A DNA stretch of 23,144 bases from Anaerolineales bacterium (GTDB taxonomy: Bacteria > Chloroflexota > Anaerolineae > 4572-78 > NAK82): assembly GCA_024643945.1 (NCBI GenBank), contig JAHELX010000023.1:1-23144 (forward strand), in the 5' to 3' direction. The position numbers and the translations under genes were made by a program. The notes under the pieces are model-generated. The model worked only from the letters and a program-made list of their open reading frames with translations. It searched no databases and was not told the DNA's origin. Below are positions 1 through 7,089 of this stretch, piece after piece. How positions within the stretch are numbered: the first letter of the stretch is position 1; each line of letters begins with the position of its first letter.

Positions 1-2
1 TG

Positions 3-389
3 CGCCAGGCTTTTCCGCTGGCTTTACTAGACCTGCCGCCGTTGTTGAGCGGTACCACGGCTGCCGCACTGACGACCGCCGATCGAGTGTTATTGGTCGT
101 CACGCCCGACGTGGCCTCGCTGCAATCGGCAGTGGTCGCCCTGCAGGCCCTGAATGCCTTCGGAGTAGACGACGAGCGCATCTGGCCGATGCTCAACACG
201 CCAGGCAGTATAGGTGGCTTGCCACCGAAGGCAGTAGCCAGAACCCTTAAGCGCTCGCTGGTGGCAACTGTCCCCTACGAGCCAGGGATGCTGTCGGCGC
301 TCAACGCACGTCGTCCCTTGATGCTGACCAGCCCCAAATCGGCCGCCGCTCAGGCCATCGCCCGGCTGGCCGCTCAGTTATTGTCTTAG
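3..389 (+). CDS. MinD/CpaE-like P-loop ATPase, C-terminal part (5' end outside window)
   Basis: The frame is open from the left edge, so only the C-terminal ~128 residues are seen and the Walker A lies upstream of the window. The segment LALLDLPP near the start matches the Walker B region of MinD/ParA/CpaE ATPases (hydrophobic strand, Asp, then D-x-P-P). It is followed by a typical 'ADRVLLVVTPDVASL' strand and helix, an 'MLN' segment in the place of the family's VLN/VVN strand, and a 'VATVPYEP' strand near the end. These proteins are cytosolic ATPases that position cell structures (pili, chromosomes, carboxysomes) or act in Tad pilus assembly. By sequence it looks closest to CpaE-like members. 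It is 75 bp upstream of the BMC-T gene on the same strand, so cotranscription is possible. An internal TTG at 42 is not the real start. Confidence 0.8.
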   Translation, partial: RQAFPLALLDLPPLLSGTTAAALTTADRVLLVVTPDVASLQSAVVALQALNAFGVDDERIWPMLNTPGSIGGLPPKAVARTLKRSLVATVPYEPGMLSALNARRPLMLTSPKSAAAQAIARLAAQLLS

Positions 390-450
390 GTTCTGACAAC
401 CAGCGTTTTAGTATGTGCTATACGGCTTCTGAAATCTAACATCTGACTCC

Positions 451-462
451 TGGCAATTGCCA
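451..462. promoter_or_regulatory. 12-bp perfect palindrome at the BMC-T start site
   Basis: TGGCAATTGCCA is its own reverse complement and ends two bases before the ATG of the BMC-T gene, where a Shine-Dalgarno sequence would normally sit. No purine-rich ribosome binding site is visible there. It could be an operator or a small translation-blocking hairpin. Function is inference. Confidence 0.35.
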
Positions 463-464
463 TT

Positions 465-1058
465 ATGGAACCAGCTCTCGCCCTCATCGAATTTAATAGT
501 ATTGCCATCGGCATCCAGGCCGGCGACGCTATGGTCAAGAAGGCCCCGATTGCCTCCATCAAGGCCGGCACGGTGCAACCGGGCAAATACCTGGTACTCG
601 TCACCGGCGAGGTGGCCGAGGTGGACGAGTCGCTGCGGGCGGGTATGGAGTGGGGCGGCGAGTCGGTCATCGATACCGTGTTTCTGCCCAACGTGCACCC
701 GGCTGTGGTCCAGGCTGTCGGCGGCAAGCGTGTAGAAGGAGTCGGCGTAGCGCTGGGAGTTATCGAGACCAGTGATGTGGCGGCTACCATCCAGGCCGCC
801 GACGCTGGGGTAAAAGGGGCCGAGGTTATACTGCGCGAGATTCGCCTGGCCGACGGGCTGGGGGGCAAGGCCTTCTGTCTTTTCCAGGGAGAGGTGCAAG
901 ACGTGGAGGCAGCAGTCGAAATTGGGGTCGGCGCGTTGCCTGATCCAGGAGTGCTGGTGAGCCAGGTAGTTATTCCCCAGTTACACCCGGAAATGGGGGA
1001 GAATCTGCTGGTAAGCGGCTATTTTGCAGAGCGAGTCGGCCGGGAGAAAGGCTGGTAG
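465..1058 (+). CDS. BMC-T (tandem BMC-domain) microcompartment shell protein, PduT-like
   Basis: The 197-residue protein has two BMC domains, about residues 4-88 and 95-175. Both begin with the family pattern (ALALIEF...GIQAGDAMVKKA, then ALGVIETSDVAATIQAAD). Tandem-domain BMC proteins assemble as trimers that look like hexamers and tile the shell facets. The first pore loop is TVQPGK (36-41) and the second is ADGLGGKA (129-136). PduT-type proteins often have a pore Cys that holds an Fe-S cluster. No Cys lies in the first loop; the nearest is C138, after the second, so cluster binding is not predicted. The ATG at 465 is chosen because an in-frame stop lies just upstream and the protein then begins directly with the domain. 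The next gene follows 7 bp after the stop, supporting an operon with the two pentamer proteins and the aldolase. Confidence 0.93.
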   Translation: MEPALALIEFNSIAIGIQAGDAMVKKAPIASIKAGTVQPGKYLVLVTGEVAEVDESLRAGMEWGGESVIDTVFLPNVHPAVVQAVGGKRVEGVGVALGVIETSDVAATIQAADAGVKGAEVILREIRLADGLGGKAFCLFQGEVQDVEAAVEIGVGALPDPGVLVSQVVIPQLHPEMGENLLVSGYFAERVGREKGW

Positions 1059-1065
1059 TCCCAGG

Positions 1066-1410
1066 ATGAAATTTGCCCGCGTCATTGGCACGCTGGTTGC
1101 GACCCAAAAGTATCAAGGTCTTGAGGGAATTAAGTTCCTGGTAGTGCAGGAGCTCGACCGGGACTTCAACCCGGTGGGTGACCCGGTTATCGCCGCCGAT
1201 GGCACTGCCCAGGCGGGACCCGGTATGCTCACCTACGTCGTCGCCAGCCGCGAGGCGGCGCTGGCGCTGCCAGTCAAGTTCGTGCCGGTGGATGCTGCTA
1301 TCGTCGGCATCGTGGACGAAGTGGACCAGCCAGATATCACACGCCAGATCCCAAACGTCGAATGGACACGGGTAACGCGTGGCGAGCAAGACGTAACGAG
1401 TAAAACGTGA
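1066..1410 (+). CDS. EutN/CcmL-family microcompartment vertex protein (BMC-P), divergent copy
   Basis: This 114-residue protein has the EutN/CcmL (Pfam EutN_CcmL) pattern: an N-terminal 'ARVIGTLVATQKYQGLEGIKFLVVQEL' strand-turn-strand, a central 'GPGMLTYVVASREAAL' segment, and a C-terminal 'DAAIVGIVDEVD' strand. Pentamers of this family cap the vertices of microcompartment shells. The ATG at 1066 follows CCAGGA and lies 7 bp after the BMC-T stop; an upstream in-frame start at 1024 would overlap that gene and add 14 unrelated residues. The usual E-G-N-S-A-R signature is replaced by A-S-R-E-A-A, unlike the neighbouring copy, so the two may occupy different vertices or have different partners. 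Confidence 0.9.
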   Translation: MKFARVIGTLVATQKYQGLEGIKFLVVQELDRDFNPVGDPVIAADGTAQAGPGMLTYVVASREAALALPVKFVPVDAAIVGIVDEVDQPDITRQIPNVEWTRVTRGEQDVTSKT

Positions 1411-1423
1411 AGAGTGATGCGTT

Positions 1424-1735
1424 ATGTATATTGGACGTGTATCGGGCACAGTAGTTGCCACCATTCACCAGGAGACGTTCGACCGGCATAAGCTGTTGCT
1501 GGTGGATAAGCTGGATCTGGACGGGCGGCCGACCGGCTACTATGACATTGCCGTAGACGTGGTGCAGGCTGGCGTGGGCGATGTGGTGCTGGTGCTCGAC
1601 GAGGGGAACAGTGCGCGCCAGATCATCGACAAGGAGCCCGACGGAGCCATCCGGGCCGTGATCGTGGGCGTTGTGGATGAGATTTCGGTGGTCAGAAGCC
1701 AGCCCGCCCCGGTTGCTCCGAGCGGGCTGGGATAG
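1424..1735 (+). CDS. EutN/CcmL-family microcompartment vertex protein (BMC-P), canonical copy
   Basis: The 103-residue protein begins MYIGRVSGTVVATIHQETF and has the full family signature GVGDVVLVLDEGNSARQI (about residues 49-66), followed by 'AVIVGVVDEI'. This is the pentameric shell-vertex family. It starts 13 bp after the previous EutN-type gene, with GAAGAG a little upstream as a weak ribosome binding site. The last coding bases form a GC-rich inverted repeat (1699-1730), just ahead of the aldolase gene. Two adjacent, different BMC-P genes are common in BMC loci. Confidence 0.93.
   Translation: MYIGRVSGTVVATIHQETFDRHKLLLVDKLDLDGRPTGYYDIAVDVVQAGVGDVVLVLDEGNSARQIIDKEPDGAIRAVIVGVVDEISVVRSQPAPVAPSGLG
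1699..1730. repeat. 9-bp perfect inverted repeat at the 3' end of the second EutN gene
   Basis: CCAGCCCGC (1699-1707) and GCGGGCTGG (1722-1730) are perfect complements separated by 14 bases. No T-run follows, so it is not a standard terminator. It could act as an mRNA processing or stability hairpin between the shell genes and the enzyme gene. A direct repeat TAGTCAG TAGTCAG (1733-1746) follows and includes the stop codon. Confidence 0.5.
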
Positions 1736-1756
1736 TCAGTAGTCAGAGATAGTGGT

Positions 1757-2587
1757 ATGAGCAGTCATTACAATTGGGGCAAGGAGCAAGCCCTGCGCGA
1801 GGAAATCGTCCGCGTGGGGCGTTTAATGTACGAGCGGGGGCTGGCGGTGGCTGCCGATGGCAATATCTCGGCGCCGTTAGACGAGGGATACGTGTTGTGC
1901 ACCCCCAGCGGTTTGTGTAAAGGGATGATGACGCCCGACCAGCTTATTGTGGTAGACATGGATGGGCGCAAAGTGGGGCCAGGCACCAGCGCCAACCGTG
2001 ACCTGCAGCCCACCAGCGAGGTGCGGATGCACCTGGAAGCGTATCGCCAGCGCCCGGATATCGGTGGCGTGGTACACGCTCACCCGCCGATCACCGTGGC
2101 CCTCAGTATTGCGGGCGTCTCGTTGGCCGACTGTATGCTGCCCGAGGTCATCGTCACCCTGGGTCTCGTCCCTACCACCGAGTACGCCACACCGGCCAGC
2201 GCGGAAAACGTGCGCGCCATTCGAGATTTGATTACCAACCACGACGGCATAATCTTGCAGCGGCACGGCACGCTGACTGTTGGCCGGGATCCGTGGGAGG
2301 CTTACATGCGATTGGAGTCCCTGGAGCAGGTTGCCCGAATCACTCTGGTCCTACAACAACTGGGACGCGGGGAACCTTTGCCCCCCGAACAGGTCGAAAA
2401 GCTGCTGGCCCAACGCCAGAAGATGGGACTGTCACGCCCCGGCGAGGAGGAGGAGTTCTGCGAGGTGTGTGGCGTATGCCACCTGGACGGGCAACACGTG
2501 TCACCCATAGACCCGGCTGACTCCGAGACGGACCTGGTGCGCATGATCACGCACGCCGTGTTGCGCGAATTGGGCCATGCCAGTTGA
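1757..2587 (+). CDS. class II (zinc) aldolase, fuculose-phosphate-aldolase-like, with putative BMC encapsulation peptide
   Basis: The 276-residue protein belongs to the class II aldolase/adducin family. GNIS (35-38) is the substrate-phosphate loop. TSE (86-88) supplies the catalytic Glu. HAHPP (107-111) with H170 gives the three zinc-binding His residues. Family members cleave sugar phosphates such as L-fuculose- or L-rhamnulose-1-phosphate to dihydroxyacetone phosphate and an aldehyde. The substrate cannot be decided here. After the aldolase fold comes a ~45-residue tail: CEVCGVCH (235-242), a linker with P250 and P253, and a terminal amphipathic stretch DLVRMITHAVLRELG (259-273). That stretch resembles the short helices that target enzymes into microcompartments. 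Its position directly behind three shell genes supports a lumen enzyme making a toxic aldehyde inside the compartment. Confidence 0.92.
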   Translation: MSSHYNWGKEQALREEIVRVGRLMYERGLAVAADGNISAPLDEGYVLCTPSGLCKGMMTPDQLIVVDMDGRKVGPGTSANRDLQPTSEVRMHLEAYRQRPDIGGVVHAHPPITVALSIAGVSLADCMLPEVIVTLGLVPTTEYATPASAENVRAIRDLITNHDGIILQRHGTLTVGRDPWEAYMRLESLEQVARITLVLQQLGRGEPLPPEQVEKLLAQRQKMGLSRPGEEEEFCEVCGVCHLDGQHVSPIDPADSETDLVRMITHAVLRELGHAS

Positions 2588-2607
2588 TGAGGAATACCTT
2601 ACAAGCG

Positions 2608-3565
2608 TCAACTGCGTGGCCGCTCCTGAGAGCGCCCCAATGCGGCAAATATCCCACCGCCGATAATCAACACGCCGCCTAACAAATGGGCTGGTCCGAT
2701 AGACTCCCCCAGGAATAAGGACCCCAGCAAGGCACCATACAGAGGCAGCGTGTTGTAGAACATCATCGCGCCGCTGGCCCCCAGGCGACGAACCCCCGCA
2801 TTCCAAGCCAGAAAGCCGATTACTGTAGGGGCTACCCCAATGTACACAACGGCCAAAATGAGTGCCGGGCGGAGCGCAACCGGGAAAAGCCTGTACCTCC
2901 CAGGTGGCAGCCAGCAGCAGAAGCGGCAAGCCCAGGAAGGCCGAGAAGGCCGTGGCCGACAGAGCCGAACGGCCGCGCATCACCTGGCGCCCTAGGACCG
3001 AATATAAACCCCACAATGCCACTGCCGTCAGCACGATGAGGTCACCCCAGCTGCTGCGCACCGCCTCCCAATCGGTGGCAGATCCCCCTAGGGGAAAGAT
3101 GAAAGAGCCACCTGAGATCAAGCTAACTACGCCGATCAGTCCGACGATAGCGCCCGTCACCTGGCGCCCAGACATAGGTTCTCGGATCAGGAGCGCGGCC
3201 AGGAAGCCGGTGATCAGTGGCCCCAGGCCGTTCATCAGTGTGGCGTTGACTGCCGTCGTGAAGCGCAGCCCCAGGTAAAGGGTAGGAGCGAAGACGGCTA
3301 CGCCGCTAAGGGCCATACCAAGCAGTAGCCAGCGAGATTGTCCCAGATGGCGCTCCTCTGGCGGTTGTCGCTGGAGTAAGGCCGCGAAGAGCACAGAAGC
3401 GATGAGAAAACGGGCGGCGGCTAGCGTGAGGGGACCGATGTCATCCCGCAGCCAGCGTCCCAGGACCATGTTGGTGGCCCAGGTGAAGGTGGCCAGGTTC
3501 ACCAATCCGATGCCGGTCACCTGCTCCAGCCGCCGCCTTGGTTGGGTTTCGGGGATCATCATCAT
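2608..3565 (-). pseudogene. EamA/DMT-family transporter broken by a one-base frameshift
   Basis: The upstream frame (from ATG at 3565) encodes two-thirds of a ten-helix drug/metabolite transporter: 'GIGLVNLATFTWATNMVLGRWL', 'NATLMNGLGPLITGFLAALLIREP' and 'GDLIVLTAVALWGLYSVLGRQVM'. At about 2881-2888 the reading shifts. The remaining EamA helices (VALRPALILAVVYIGVAPTVIGFLAWNAG... to the TGA at 2608) continue in another frame. Removing one base from the GGG or AAAA run at 2882-2888 restores a continuous protein reading ...QAFPVALRP. It is either a recent pseudogene or a sequencing/assembly error in a homopolymer. Three consecutive in-frame ATGs open the gene, behind GACAGG. It starts 4 bp after the oxidoreductase gene, so the two are cotranscribed. 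EamA proteins export or import small metabolites; the substrate is unknown. Confidence 0.85.
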
Positions 3566-3569
3566 CCTG

Positions 3570-4538
3570 TCAGGGGACCAACAACAGCTTCCCCTTGGTC
3601 TTACGAGCCTCCAGGTAGCGATGTGCCTCGGCTGCCTCGGCCAGCGGGAAGGTCTGGTCTATCCGCACATGGAGTTCTCCAGAAGCCATCCATTCGAACA
3701 GGTCGCCCGCCCGTTCCAACAATTCCTTCCGATTGGCTATATAGTGTCCCAGACTGGGGCGGGTCAAAAAGAGCGACCCTTTGGCATTTAGCACCTGGGG
3801 ATCAAGGGGGGGCACCGGCCCACTGGATTGGCCGAAGAGAACCAAATAGCCGCGCGGCTTCAGGCAATTCAGGCTCTTATCAAAGGTCGTCTTGCCCACT
3901 GAGTCATAGACAACATCGACCCCCTGGCCAGCAGTCAGGCGCCTGGTCTCGGCTTCGAAGTCAGCCTGGGTATAGAGGATTATCTCATCCGCGCCAACTT
4001 CTCGGGCCAGGCGCGCCTTTTCCTCGGTGGAGACGGTACCGAGGACCCGCGCCCCGCATCGCTTCGCCAACAAGACCAACAACAGGCCGACACCGCCGGC
4101 CGCGGCGTGAATCAGCGCTGTCTCCCCTGGCTGGAGGGGATAAGTGCTATAGCAGAGGTAATGGGCCGTCATCCCTTGCAGCATGACCGCAGCCGCCTCC
4201 CGGGTATCTACGTTGTCCGGGATCAACACCAGCTTCGAAGCCGGGACGGCGGCATACTCGGCGTAGGCACCCTGCTGCATGGCGTAGGCAACGCGGTCTC
4301 CAGGCTTCACATCCGAAACTCCAGGGCCGACGGCATCCACCATACCAGCCCCTTCCGTACCGAGGGTGATGGGCAACTGACCGGGATATTTCCCGGTGCG
4401 GTGGTAGATATCAATGAAGTTGACCCCGGCCGCCTCGATTTTCACCCGGGCTTCGCCAGCGCCAGGCTCGGGGAGTGGCGTCTCCTCGTAGCGAAGGACC
4501 TCGGGGTTACCATATTGATGTACACGAATCGCTTTCAT
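3570..4538 (-). CDS. NADPH:quinone oxidoreductase, zeta-crystallin-like medium-chain reductase
   Basis: The 322-residue protein has the GroES-like N-terminal half ('[21 protein letters not shown]', '[12 protein letters not shown]', 'GDRVAYA'). The nucleotide-binding half carries AAAGGVG (about 144-150) in place of the usual GxGxxG, as in QOR/zeta-crystallin. The catalytic and structural zinc ligands of alcohol dehydrogenases are absent, so it should be a zinc-independent, NADPH-using reductase of quinones or enones in the cytosol. The start ATG at 4538 has a strong ribosome binding site (GGAGGCAAGG). It is the middle gene of an apparent operon with the upstream P1 peptidase (34 bp gap) and the downstream DMT transporter (4 bp gap). 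The physiological substrate is not shown by the sequence. Confidence 0.9.
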   Translation of the reverse strand: MKAIRVHQYGNPEVLRYEETPLPEPGAGEARVKIEAAGVNFIDIYHRTGKYPGQLPITLGTEGAGMVDAVGPGVSDVKPGDRVAYAMQQGAYAEYAAVPASKLVLIPDNVDTREAAAVMLQGMTAHYLCYSTYPLQPGETALIHAAAGGVGLLLVLLAKRCGARVLGTVSTEEKARLAREVGADEIILYTQADFEAETRRLTAGQGVDVVYDSVGKTTFDKSLNCLKPRGYLVLFGQSSGPVPPLDPQVLNAKGSLFLTRPSLGHYIANRKELLERAGDLFEWMASGELHVRIDQTFPLAEAAEAHRYLEARKTKGKLLLVP

Positions 4539-4572
4539 TCCTTGCCTCCGTTTCGTTCTTACTTAATTATTG

Positions 4573-5697
4573 TCAGAATTCCGCATCCTGAACCTGGGGG
4601 CGATACCCCCGTACCAGTGCTGCCACCTCCTCCACCGGCAGAGCGTAGCGCGTGTGACCATCGCGGCCCACCACAGTCTCGGCCCGGCACAGCGAGTTGA
4701 GAATTGCTTCCTCGACACTCTCGACCACGGCCGGGAAGAGCCAGCCCATCGCCGTTGGCTCGTCGACCAGCAGGGTCTGCGTCGCTGTGAGCGACGAGGG
4801 CTCATGTTCAATCCGGTGCGCGGTGCTGAAAGCAATCACGAAATCGCCGCTGCCATGATCATAGTGACTGCCAGTGCGCGCCAGGGCAACTCCAGCACGC
4901 ACGCATAACCGCCCCAGTTGGCGGGCCGTCAGCGGCGCATCGGTCGCGAGGACAATCATAATCGAGCCCAAGTCGGGTGGCAGCCGTTTTCGAGTGCCTG
5001 GGGATCGAACGTGACGGCCGATCGGGACACCGTTAATCAGTAAGTCTCCCGGACGCCCAAAATTGGTCTGCACCAGGGCGCCCAGGGTGAAACCTCCTGC
5101 CTCGGCAGGCAACACGCGGCTGGCTGTGCCAATGCCTCCCTTCCAGCCGAAACAACTGGTGCCAGTGCCAGCGCCGACCGCCCCTTCGGCCACCGGCCCC
5201 GATGAGGCAGTTTCAATCGCGGCCCACACGTGCCCGGCATGGACGTGACGTCCCTGGAGATCGTTCAGGTACCCATCGTTGCATTCGCCCACTACCACAT
5301 TAACGCTGCTGGTGCGAATCCCAATCTCCGGGCTCTGGCGAAGGGCATATTGTACCAGCGCATCGGCCACCCGGCCAACATTGAGGGTGTTGGTCAGTGC
5401 AATGGGCGCCTCGATGACCCCCAACTCGCGCACCTCTTCAAGCCCACAGGCCTTACCAAAGCCGTTGATGGTGTACACCGCCGCACGCACCTTCTGGCGG
5501 AAAAGATTGTCGCCATGGGGCAGAATAACCGTTACGCCAGTGCGCACCGGTCCCCGGCCCGGACGCAGGGGACCTTCGCCTGCAAAGAGCGTGGTGTGCC
5601 CCACCCGCACACCGGCCACATCGGTGATGGCGTTGTGGGCACCTGGTGGCAACCTGCCCACCCCAAGCCCCACGTCACGCGCTCTAGGGCGTACCAT
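4573..5697 (-). CDS. P1-family N-terminal nucleophile peptidase (DmpA/BapA-like aminopeptidase)
   Basis: The 374-residue length and motifs fit the DmpA/BapA family (Pfam Peptidase_S58): 'NAITDVAGVRVGHTTL' near the start, 'TNTLNVGRVADALV' (102-115), 'GTGTSCFGWKGGIGTASR' (177-194), and G244-S245 in 'DLGSIMIVLATDAPL'. In this family the precursor cuts itself before that Ser, which becomes the N-terminal nucleophile of the beta chain; DmpA cleaves at G249-S250, almost the same position. Later 'ARTGSHYDHGSGDFVIAFS' is also conserved. Members release N-terminal L-, D- or beta-amino acids from peptides or amides; specificity cannot be read from sequence. No signal peptide is seen, so it is probably cytosolic. 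It is the first gene of an apparent operon with the quinone oxidoreductase and transporter. A TATAAT lies about 42 bp upstream of the ATG. Confidence 0.92.
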   Translation of the reverse strand: MVRPRARDVGLGVGRLPPGAHNAITDVAGVRVGHTTLFAGEGPLRPGRGPVRTGVTVILPHGDNLFRQKVRAAVYTINGFGKACGLEEVRELGVIEAPIALTNTLNVGRVADALVQYALRQSPEIGIRTSSVNVVVGECNDGYLNDLQGRHVHAGHVWAAIETASSGPVAEGAVGAGTGTSCFGWKGGIGTASRVLPAEAGGFTLGALVQTNFGRPGDLLINGVPIGRHVRSPGTRKRLPPDLGSIMIVLATDAPLTARQLGRLCVRAGVALARTGSHYDHGSGDFVIAFSTAHRIEHEPSSLTATQTLLVDEPTAMGWLFPAVVESVEEAILNSLCRAETVVGRDGHTRYALPVEEVAALVRGYRPQVQDAEF

Positions 5698-5739
5698 AAC
5701 GTACCTAATCCTTTAAGATAATTGGCAAGTGACCAACCC

Positions 5740-5745
5740 ATTATA
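5740..5745 (-). promoter_or_regulatory. possible -10 box of the P1 peptidase operon
   Basis: A perfect TATAAT on the minus strand, which would place the transcript start ~35 bp before the peptidase ATG at 5697. No good -35 hexamer lies 16-18 bp upstream, so this is a partial match only. Confidence 0.35.
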
Positions 5746-5883
5746 CCACCCCTTGCTCCGGGTGGTTAAATCCCTTTGCTTTGGACATGGCTGAGGGCTA
5801 GTACCCCGTCAAGCATGATTTGCAGATTAGAAACAGCCGCCATGGGAGGCAAGATTACTCGTCAATTCAGCCTTGACAGGGCA

Positions 5884-7089
5884 CTAGCGAATACTCTCTC
5901 GAATTGCACCCGCGGTTTGCTGGGCGATGGGAAGCGTAGCAGCTATTCCGCCATCACTGTCCTCGACGACGATAGCAATGGCGAAGCGGGGGGCGTCGGC
6001 CGGTGCGTAACCCACGAACCAACTCAGTGGTTGATCGCCCGTTTCTTGGGGTGTGGACACGCCGCTCCAGCCGGCGACCTCGCCGAAACGAGGAGTGACG
6101 GCTTGCAGCGAGGCGGCCACGTTAGGGGCAAAAGCCCGGTCATGCGAGACAGAGGGAGCGGGATAAGCCAGGGTAGGCACTGGCATACGTCCATCACCGG
6201 CGATAGCCGCAGCAAAGAGAGCCATGTGCAGAGGCGTGACTGCCAGATCACGCGGTGTACTCCGGCTATCGCTGAAATCAGGCAGCAGGCCAAGACCGGT
6301 GGGTAAATCGAAAGGTGGAGGAACATCAAAGTCAAGCTGGCGAGCCGTGGCCAGGTAACCGCCAGGGCTGAGGGGAGCCAGCATGTCATCCAAAGGCGTG
6401 CCCAACGGATCGGGGGGGGTGGTGATGCCGGCACTCAGCAAACCGGCAAGTCCCACCAACCGGGCCAGATCACCCACCGGATAAACACCCTGCGTAGCTC
6501 GGTTGAGCAGCGGAGCGTCTGGGTCGGCGGCAAGGGTGTTCCAGTCCTCAGCGAGTGTATTGGGATCATAAGCCGGATGGCTGACCAGGGCCAGCACCGC
6601 TCCGTTAGTTATGTCAAGTATCACCACAGCTCCGTGATGCTCTGCCAGCGCCTGGTCGGCGGCGCGTTGGGCGGATAAGTCAAGACTCAAGGCCACGTCG
6701 TGCCCGGTTTGCGGGCGGTGGAGCAACCGGTCAAGAGGACTGAGTTGGCCACGCAAGGTGGCATCGAAGGCGGCCTCGGCGCCACCCGTGCCATAGCGCA
6801 AACTGTAATAGCCGACGACGTGATCCGCCTCAGGCTGGGGATAACGACGCTGCACCTCGTCCCCCATCTCAGCGGGACCGGGCAAGGGATCGGAATAGGC
6901 CAAAACTTCCCCGTAGCGGTCCAGCAAGCGACCACGTCGCAGACGGAGCTCGGTCTGAACCAGCCGGGGGTTATCGTCGCGGGCAACCAACTCGGGCGCG
7001 CGGACCACCTGCCAGTAAAGTAGACTTACGGCAATCAGGGCAAAGCCGAGGAAGATGAATTGAGCCAATCGCTGGATATTATGAGTCAT
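5884..7089 (-). CDS. class B penicillin-binding-protein-like protein lacking all catalytic motifs
   Basis: The 401-residue protein has one N-terminal TM helix (about 10-28), then the PBP dimerisation-domain pattern ('RRGRLLDRYGEVLAYSDP', 50-68), and then a transpeptidase-like domain ('GAVVILDITNGAVLALVSHPAYDPN', 'LLNRATQGVYPVGDLARLVG'). In active PbpA/FtsI proteins the last stretch reads YPPGSTFK. Here the SxxK motif is D-L-A-R (207-210), so the acylated Ser and the Lys are gone. The KTG motif (AGKTGT) is A-G-W-S-G-V (339-344). The SxN equivalent is probably S-P-G (241-243). The WFVGYAP strand that follows is kept. It overlaps the SEDS gene by 4 bp (ATGA), the usual rodA-pbpA arrangement. The fold appears conserved with no transpeptidase activity expected, so a structural or regulatory partner of the SEDS polymerase is likely. 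Motif alignment was by eye. Confidence 0.85.
   Translation of the reverse strand: MTHNIQRLAQFIFLGFALIAVSLLYWQVVRAPELVARDDNPRLVQTELRLRRGRLLDRYGEVLAYSDPLPGPAEMGDEVQRRYPQPEADHVVGYYSLRYGTGGAEAAFDATLRGQLSPLDRLLHRPQTGHDVALSLDLSAQRAADQALAEHHGAVVILDITNGAVLALVSHPAYDPNTLAEDWNTLAADPDAPLLNRATQGVYPVGDLARLVGLAGLLSAGITTPPDPLGTPLDDMLAPLSPGGYLATARQLDFDVPPPFDLPTGLGLLPDFSDSRSTPRDLAVTPLHMALFAAAIAGDGRMPVPTLAYPAPSVSHDRAFAPNVAASLQAVTPRFGEVAGWSGVSTPQETGDQPLSWFVGYAPADAPRFAIAIVVEDSDGGIAATLPIAQQTAGAIRESIR

Noticed and set aside
390..464. Promoter between the MinD-like gene and BMC-T
   Set aside because: CTGACA and TATACG are 20 bases apart, too far for a confident sigma-70 promoter.
465..1058. Fe-S cluster pore as in PduT
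   Set aside because: The first pore loop has no Cys; C138 lies after the second pore loop, so no pore-centred cluster is supported.
2501..2607. Extension of the DMT transporter frame to 2501, overlapping the aldolase
   Set aside because: This is the out-of-frame tail after the frameshift; the true C-terminus in the repaired frame ends at 2608.
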